The notes under the pieces: model-generated | Databases searched by the model: none | The model's input: the letters and a program-made list of their open reading frames with translations, nothing else | Told to the model about the DNA's origin: nothing | Shown: positions 57,813 to 64,000 of the stretch, piece after piece | How positions within the stretch are numbered: the first letter of the stretch is position 1 | How the letters are laid out: each line of letters starts with the position of its first letter | Translations under genes and position numbers: made by a program | Assembly (NCBI GenBank): GCA_003024175.1 | Contig: MDYQ01000097.1 | Coordinates: 30,423-94,422, forward strand | Direction: 5' to 3' | Origin: Planoprotostelium fungivorum | Taxonomy: Eukaryota > Evosea > Variosea > Cavosteliida > Cavosteliaceae | Length of the DNA: 64,000 nt

Positions 57813-60800
57813 CGATTCCGTAAGGATCAAATTTCTCCTCATCCACCTCCTTCGTCTCCTCGTACTCGAATATTCCCTTGTTCCCCCTATTCATTCTGCC
57901 GGCGATCTCCGTGAATGTGATTCTGTCTTTCATCTCTTCTTCCATGCAATCCGAGATAATACCCTTGACAGAAGCATCCCATCCTCCCTCAATGATCATC
58001 GCACTCTTTCTCTGCACTCGACCGTCAGTGATTGCGACATCATCGTTCAACATCATCACCTGTTGTGACGATTCTCTTCCGTCTCTGGCTATGAAGGCTA
58101 ATATGAGGCCGAAACTCCACACGTCAGATTGCACGTATTGTACTCCGTTCTTGACCACTTCCGGTGCCTAGATGAAAATCAGATACACCTTCTGTTCAAA
58201 TTATTTGAGATTTGCTCACTGTGTGGTCCGAAGGTTTTCCCTCGTATTTCGTTCGATCAGGAACGCTCTCACTGAAGCTCGTGATTTTTGCCATGACCGA
58301 TCCCTCTGCTATCTGCAACAGAATCTATCCTTCTGTCAGACATTTAAATCGAACGAAGAGAACGCACGTGGTGAGCATGCAGCTGAGTGTGCACGATCTT
58401 CTGTTCGGTGACATAAGACATTCCTCTTGCTATGTCCCTACCTCTGTCTCTCCGTCAGCTCCTGTACTTCACAATGATCGAAAGAGGAATGATGGAACGA
58501 ACGATCACATGGAAAAGAAGAGAGGGGAGACGGAGTGAGAGCGAGCGTAAGAGAAGAGACTGCCTTCGTCCATCCATTCCATCATCATCCATCCTTCTGT
58601 TTGAGGTATTAGTCTCTCAATTCATTCCGTGAATATTCCACTCACCAGATAGATTTTGAGATAGAAACATGACCACATTTGGGTGTCGCATCGCCTGTCC
58701 TCTTCAGTATCTATTACCATCTCTGATGAATCATCACCTTCAATCTCGTCGCTTCTTGCACGACATCTCTGACGTCTTTCACGTCTCTCTTCTTCACTGC
58801 AGCCAACATCGTCTCGTTCTGTGTGACCTTCCACACTTGTGTCTTCTCCTTCTCACTGACTCGTTCGATCCAATCGATCTTGCCTGCACTCTGACCCTCT
58901 GCCATCCCCATCATGATCATCGACGAATCCATGTCCTTCTGTTCCTCCGTCACATCTCAAATCATCTTTCAATCATCACCTTGCTCTGTGATCTACGGCG
59001 ATAGACTAAGATGGACAAGATTAAGATGAGGATGAGTCCACCGACGGCGCTGCACACGATGATGATCATCGTGACGTTTACCATCTTCGGTACATCGAGG
59101 ACAGCTCGTTCGGTGGGTGGGACGATGCGCTCTACACCGATGGAGAAATTGGTGAGATGGTTCGTCTGACAGATCGTGAGATCTCCTTCTTTGATGAGAT
59201 GGATGCCGTCTCTGGACCACAGAGAGAGGGGTTCGTTCCAATATTGGCACACCGGATCTGTTTTCGTATTGATGATTTCGTTTCGAGTGGCAGATGAACG
59301 AAACTCACAATAATCGACGGGAATATCATCGATGATGCCCATCGTGATGTTGATCAAGTCCGTCACACCTTTGATCTCGATCTCCCTTCCCTGTGAATAG
59401 ACGCTCACTCCAATGACCTTACTGTATCTATCTGATCGTCAGATAAATTCAGAGAGGAAAGAGAGAATCACATGGATTGGTTATTCGTCGAAGCGAATGG
59501 GTTGTACGATATCGAAGAGAGAGACACCGAAACTGTCTCTTTGTCATGAACGATCCTCTTGTCTGCTCACCTTCTTGCGAGGAATTAATGATCGAAACAG
59601 GTATCGCCACGCTGATGATGCTGTTCACGATGCCAGTCTCGATCCTCTGGCTGGTATTTGTCCTCGTGTCGTAAGATTGGAGCTTGATTGATACATCGGT
59701 CGAGTTGTACTCGAAGGATGTTGCATTGCGTGAAAGTGCTAGGGTCACAGCAGATATCGTCCTGATGACCTATGTCGTTCAGACGCATCATCATCTCTGA
59801 CTCACGTCTCCACTATTTGCCAATGAACTGCCGAGAACGTTCTAATCACGTCATTCATCTCTTCTCTGTGTTTCTCTCACCTCTGCTTGCTGTATGGATA
59901 TCACCGTGTTGTTATTGTACAATGCATCCAAGATGGACTTGTCGTTCGTGCATGGTAGATAGTCGATCGCACACACCGACGAGACTCTGATCGTCGGCAG
60001 GCATGGGAAAGAGTTACCTCTCATGTCACAATTGTCCGTGACATTGATGTATCCAACAGACGTGAAAGAATTACCGTTGAGGAAGAGACTGGTCAGCCCT
60101 GAGAGTGTGATGCTTCTCGAGGGCACAGATCCGTTCAGGTGATTATCATTGAGAGAGATATTCCTTAGATTCGGCATGTTCATGATGGAATCAGGTATAG
60201 GCCCTGAAGAACAGTTCAGATCGACGACACTTTTCGATTTGATGTCTCTCACCTTCCAGTTGATTGTTGTTGAGAAAAAGTCGTGTCACGGCTGTGAGTC
60301 TGCCAATGGACGAAGGAATGGGGCCGCTGAGCTGATTGTAGCTGACGTCGAACCAAGTGAGAGCCGTGTTGTTGTACAGGACGTCAGGCAGGCCAGTCAG
60401 CAAGTTACTCTGCAGAGCGCAGATGTTCAGTTGTGTCAGATTGCCAAAAGACGGCGGAAGTACTCCACTCAGTTGATTGTAACTCAGCCATATCTCGGTC
60501 AGAGAGGCAGCGTTGCCGATGCACAAAGGAATGGCAGTCAGACTGTTCAGCAGTCCGTTGAGATAAGTCAACTTTGTCAACCCACCTGCTCATCATCAGA
60601 GATCAAACGATCAAGAACGACGTCACGCTCACAGATAGAGTCAGGTATAGGACCACTCAGTTGATTGTAGCCCACGTTGATGTAGTTGAGGAGAGTGAGG
60701 TTGTGGAACGAGTCAGGTATGCTTCCGTTGAGCTGATTGCCATCCACTCTGAACCACACGAGCTGTGTGAGCTTGCCAATGGAAGCTGGGATCGATCCAG

Positions 60801-62783
60801 TCAGTTGGTTCTGGTTCAGTCCCATAGTATAAAGGCTGGTCATGCCTCCAATCGATGCAGGAATGCTGCCAGACAGCTGGTTGGACCCCAAATACAGTTC
60901 GACAAGATTACTCAAACTGCCAATGGAAGGAGGGATCATTCCATTCAGTTGGTTTGAATCCTGTATCCTCTTAGAAGTGAGAAGAATGCAAGTGATTCGT
61001 CACCATGTTCAACCTGTTCAACTGCTGTAAGTTGCCAATGCACGAAGGAATCGATCCCGTCAGCTGTGTGCTACTCATACTCAGTACAACCAGCTGAGTC
61101 AAATTACCTTATTCATTATCAGTCACAGAAGTTGCGCATTCAACACTCAGACTCACAGATGCTGTTGGGTATTGTCCCCGTTATTGGAATGTTTTCCAAG
61201 ATGATCCAAGTCAGATTGACGAGGCCTCCTATCGATGGAGAGATGGAGCCGGTCAACAGATTACCTCCAAGGTACATGTATTTGAGAGCAGTGAGGTTGT
61301 ACAGTGACTCAGGAATGGTCCCATTCAGCTTGTTGTTTCGACAGTCGAGGTAAGTGAGCGATGTGAGTGATCCAATGGACGAAGGAATAGCTCCCGATAG
61401 TTGATTATCAGAGAGATACAGCAGAGCGAGTGATTTGAGTGATCCAATGGTCGAGGGAATGGCATTGCTCAGTTGTGTCTGCCACAGACCCAGAGTGACG
61501 AGAGATGTAAGCCTACCAATGGAAGGTGAGATTGAGCCTGTCAGCGGATTGATGCTCAGATCGAAGAAGGTGAGGGCTGTGAGGTTGTAGAGAGACTCAG
61601 GGATGATGCCAGTCAGCTGATTGCTCTGCAGCGTCAGATAGTTGAGCTGCGTGAGGCTGCCAAGTGACTCTGGGATGCTTCCGTTCAGCTGATTGTAATG
61701 TAGAGATAGTTGTGTCAGGGATGTGAGGTTGCTGATGCACGACGGGATGTTGCCAGTCAGTGCGTTGGACTGAGCGTTGAATATGCTCAGCTTTGTCATG
61801 CCACCTGTCTCGTATCACTATCTACCTTTATCCAACACGTGACTCACATAAAGAAGTGGGTAGCGATCCGGTCAGTTGGTTCACTCGCAGATTGAAAGTG
61901 ACGAGGTTGATCAAGTTACCTACAGAAGGAGGGATAGAGCCACTCAGCGAGTTCGTGTCCTATCATCTGTCTGTCAGTGATGCACCAACAGACTGCCGCT
62001 CACGAGATAAGCAGTGTCCAGCTGCTGTAGATTGCCTATACACGACGGAATCGATCCCGTCAACTTCATCGTGCCAAGGTTCATGTAAGTTAGCTGAGTG
62101 AGGTTGCCTGACACATCCATCAGTCCACCTCTCTCCTCTCATCACTCACACAGACTGTCAGGTATGCTTCCTGTCATCGGATTACCCCCCAGAGCGAGCA
62201 GAGTCAAGTTGGTCAGGCTTCCTATGGCTGCGGGGATTGTTCCGTTCAGATATAAGCTTTGCGGGCCACCGCTGGTGTATTTGATTTGGACGGGATAGAT
62301 ATCATTGGTATCACAGGTGACGCCGACATAGTCGGTAGAGTTACATACCTTTCAGACATTAGATGATGAAAGAAGATCGTGAGATGATAACGATGATGGA
62401 CTACGATGTATCATCGCTGATGATGGTGATGGATCAAATATCGATTGAGACGATGCATCATGCTCTTGAATGATGGATGAAAGGTGGTCGGTCACATTAT
62501 CTCCGGTCCAGAATCCTGTTGGACCTGTATGTAATCTCAGAGAAAACGCGAAATTCAGTGACGGGATATGAAATGGGTCAACCGTGAATGAGTATGAAAG
62601 AGGATTTATGAACCACATCTTTCCATTATAAAGAGAAGAGAGAATAATCATCACGGAAGACGCACCTCCGAACGAACTCCATATTCCTTTCATTGTTGCC
62701 ACAAGATTCAGATCCGACTGCGCCTCACATCTGCGTGGGAAGAGTAAGAGAAGAGATACAGTGGTCCACAGGTAGTGCATCAT
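57808..62783 (-). CDS. LRR receptor with GAIN/GPS cleavage motif, one TM helix and a cytoplasmic pseudokinase
   Basis: The signal peptide MMHYLWTTVSLLLLFPRRCEA is followed by the cap [18 protein letters not shown] and plant-type LRRs (NQLSGSIPASIGGMTSLYTM; NNKLNGTIPESLYNLTALKY). A Cys cap (CDMRGNSFPCLP) closes the LRR near 59.95 kb. A GAIN-like segment (IVNSIISVAIPVSIINSSQE; VIGVSVYSQGREIEIKG) leads to a GPS motif: VCQYWNEPLSLWSRDG, then ICQTNHLTNFSIGV, with the HL-T cleavage residues. The TM helix is VNVTMIIIVCSAVGGLILIL. The kinase domain has IERVSEKEKTQVWKV (no Gly loop), LAAVKKRD with the Lys, an alpha-C Glu (DVVQEATRL), MRHPNVVMFLSQN, EWMDEGSLFSYARSH, then HTQLHAHH for HRDLxxxN, KITSFSES for DFG, APEVVKNG and SDVWSFGLI. 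The catalytic Asp, Asn and DFG Asp are lost, so phosphotransfer is unlikely. Exon joins inside the GAIN part (59.45-59.58 kb) are unresolved. Confidence 0.82.
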
Positions 62784-63784
62784 CTTCCACCCACGATGCT
62801 GTTGGTACACCAGCAACTGAAAAATTCAGAGCTTCGGGCCCTTTTTGCTTGTGTGCGACCAGATGTGTCATCTTACAAGAAAGGAGCCTGACCTAAATCA
62901 ATGTCAGCCCTATGGTCGCAAGATAAGGAGCCAAAATTAAGGTTAGACGAAACCACAAAGGGTGATGGAAGTGTGGGTCACCCTCTGATTGTGAGACTCA
63001 GAACAGTTGTTCACCCCAAGAATGCGGACAACAATCTAAGTACTGTTGGTGAGGTTGAATCTGGTGACCAAGATTCCAATTTTTTTCGTTCTTGGTAAAG
63101 ACAAAGGCCAGTTCTCATCTACACAAGCATCAGAAAGAAGATTGTATAAGTCTTCCAACATCATACTATGTTCCACGTAGTCAGGGCAGGACGGCAAGAA
63201 GTGATTCTATATTCTTCCAAACGCAACTCACAAAGCCGTCGATCCCACAAGACTGATTGACAAGATGCTCAGATTCTGTGATGAAACGTTGATTGAGAGA
63301 TCATTCTGAACAAGCCCTCGAAGATTGAGTAGGATATGATGTTGAAGATACCATCAAGACAGAGATGATGCAACCGAATTTGTTCACAATCTGAATGGTG
63401 AGTCATTCCTATCTCGGCCATTTGAACAGGAGAATAGAACAATTACAAGACAAAAATAGCACGAGAGCAGCCAGATGAAGAGGATAGATAAGTTTACAAG
63501 TAACATGCTGGCGATGATAGGATAGTGAGATCTCCACAAAGGTGAGATCTCCACAAAGGTGAGATCTCATTCATCACCATCGTCCATTAGAGGTAAGATG
63601 GATTCATCTCGGCCCATCTTTAAGGGCAAACAATATCGACATGAGCGGCAGTTGATCACTGGCAATAATATTAAGATTGACTCTTGGCCCAGGTTTTGAA
63701 TTAAATCCAACCCAACAGCAGACAACACTGGTCGTCACGAGAGGAAGATGAGGAAGAGGTTTGATTGGACATTGTCGCTCTCGA
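62784..63784. other. Subtelomeric gene-poor region
   Basis: About 1 kb between the receptor gene and the telomere. A + ORF at 62901-63098 (MSALWSQDKEPKLRLDETTK) has no recognisable domain. The rest is unremarkable apart from a short tandem repeat at 63525-63568. Confidence 0.5.
63525..63568. repeat. 17-bp tandem repeat, about 2.6 copies
   Basis: The unit gtgagatctccacaaag occurs twice without mismatch (63525-63541, 63542-63558) and is followed by the partial copy gtgagatctc. Confidence 0.85.
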
Positions 63785-64000
63785 GGGTTTAGGGTTTAGG
63801 GTTTAGGGTTTAGGGTTTAGGGTTTAGGGTTTAGGGTTTAGGGGTTTAGGGTTTAGGGTTTAAGGGGTTTAGGGTTTAGGGGTTTTAGGGTTTAGGGTTT
63901 AGGGTTTAGGGGTTTAGGGTTTAGGGTTTAGGGTTTAGGAGGGTTTAGGGTTTAGGGTTTAGGGTTTAGGGTTTAGGGTTTAGGGTTTAGGGTTTAGGGT
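63785..64000 (+). repeat. Telomeric TTTAGGG array at the chromosome end
   Basis: Roughly 30 tandem copies of TTTAGGG with the G-rich strand running 5'-to-3' toward the right edge, the correct orientation for a right-hand chromosome end. Between about 63836 and 63945 there are variant units (TTTAGGGG, TTTAAGGGG, TTTTAGGG, TTTAGGAGGG); the outermost copies are uniform, as expected for freshly added telomerase repeats. Confidence 0.95.

Noticed and set aside
59449-59600. In-frame TAA in the GAIN exon (frame VSVSLFDIVQPIRFDE then stop) as a sign of stop-codon reassignment or a broken receptor
   Set aside because: TAA is used as a normal stop in several other genes here, and alternative short introns can bypass it in another frame, so this is more likely an unresolved exon edge.
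62901-63098. 65-aa subtelomeric ORF as a gene
   Set aside because: Short, no domain, no splice or promoter context, in an otherwise gene-free stretch next to the telomere.
63785-64000. CRISPR-like or satellite array
   Set aside because: Units are 7 bp with no spacers and match a telomere repeat in the orientation expected for a chromosome end.

Overview
This window is nuclear DNA from a compact eukaryotic genome. Genes are broken by many short introns (mostly about 40-60 nt, GT...AG), intergenic gaps are often under 200 bp, and one tRNA gene carries an intron. The right end is a TTTAGGG-type telomere, so this is a chromosome end with its subtelomere. The gene set (condensin, TFIIIC, Rix1-complex, Seh1, asparaginyl-tRNA synthetase and USP14 homologues, plus the basal-body/axoneme proteins OFD1 and CCDC146) points to a unicellular eukaryote that can make a cilium or flagellum. 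Plant-like LRR ectodomains, GPS motifs and fungal-type domains beside animal-type ciliary genes suggest an amoebozoan, perhaps a protosteloid amoeboflagellate such as Planoprotostelium/Protostelium. That assignment is inference. Gene models are built by eye from reading frames and splice signals, so outer coordinates are firmer than each exon edge.

Layout: 0-2.6 kb, two minus-strand genes (a 3'-cut unknown and a MIT-domain protein). 2.9-10.5 kb, plus strand: a CH-CH-coiled coil-C2 protein, CCDC146 and asparaginyl-tRNA synthetase. 10.5-12.4 kb, minus: USP14/Ubp6. 13.4-19.1 kb, plus: a PsiD-type decarboxylase, an acyl-CoA synthetase-like enzyme and a DUF3425 bZIP factor, closely packed and co-oriented. 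19.3-21.1 kb: a small ORF with a PAM2-like motif and a DHH phosphoesterase. 21.2-27.1 kb, minus: a large secreted LRR-LRR-beta-helix protein. 28.7-31.5 kb: a VIT/VWA protein. 31.5-32.6 kb, minus: Seh1, divergent from condensin subunit CND1/NCAPD2 (32.7-37.1 kb). Then tRNA-Ile(AAU), and WDR17 (37.8-42.4 kb, minus) divergent from OFD1 (42.6-45.9 kb). Next come an SDR oxidoreductase, a JmjC protein divergent from GTF3C5, and IPI1/TEX10 (52-55.9 kb, minus). The subtelomere (56-64 kb) holds a beta-helix gene relic related to the 21 kb gene, an LRR-GPS-TM-pseudokinase receptor, about 1 kb of gene-poor DNA and the telomere.

The most interesting points are: the LRR receptor that joins an adhesion-GPCR-style GPS cleavage motif to a single membrane helix and a catalytically broken kinase domain; the PsiD-like decarboxylase / AMP-ligase / DUF3425 bZIP trio with a fungal flavour; the CH-CH-C2 architecture; three cilium-linked or cilium-candidate genes, two of them sharing one short promoter; and recurrent nesting of the stop codon inside the poly(A) signal.
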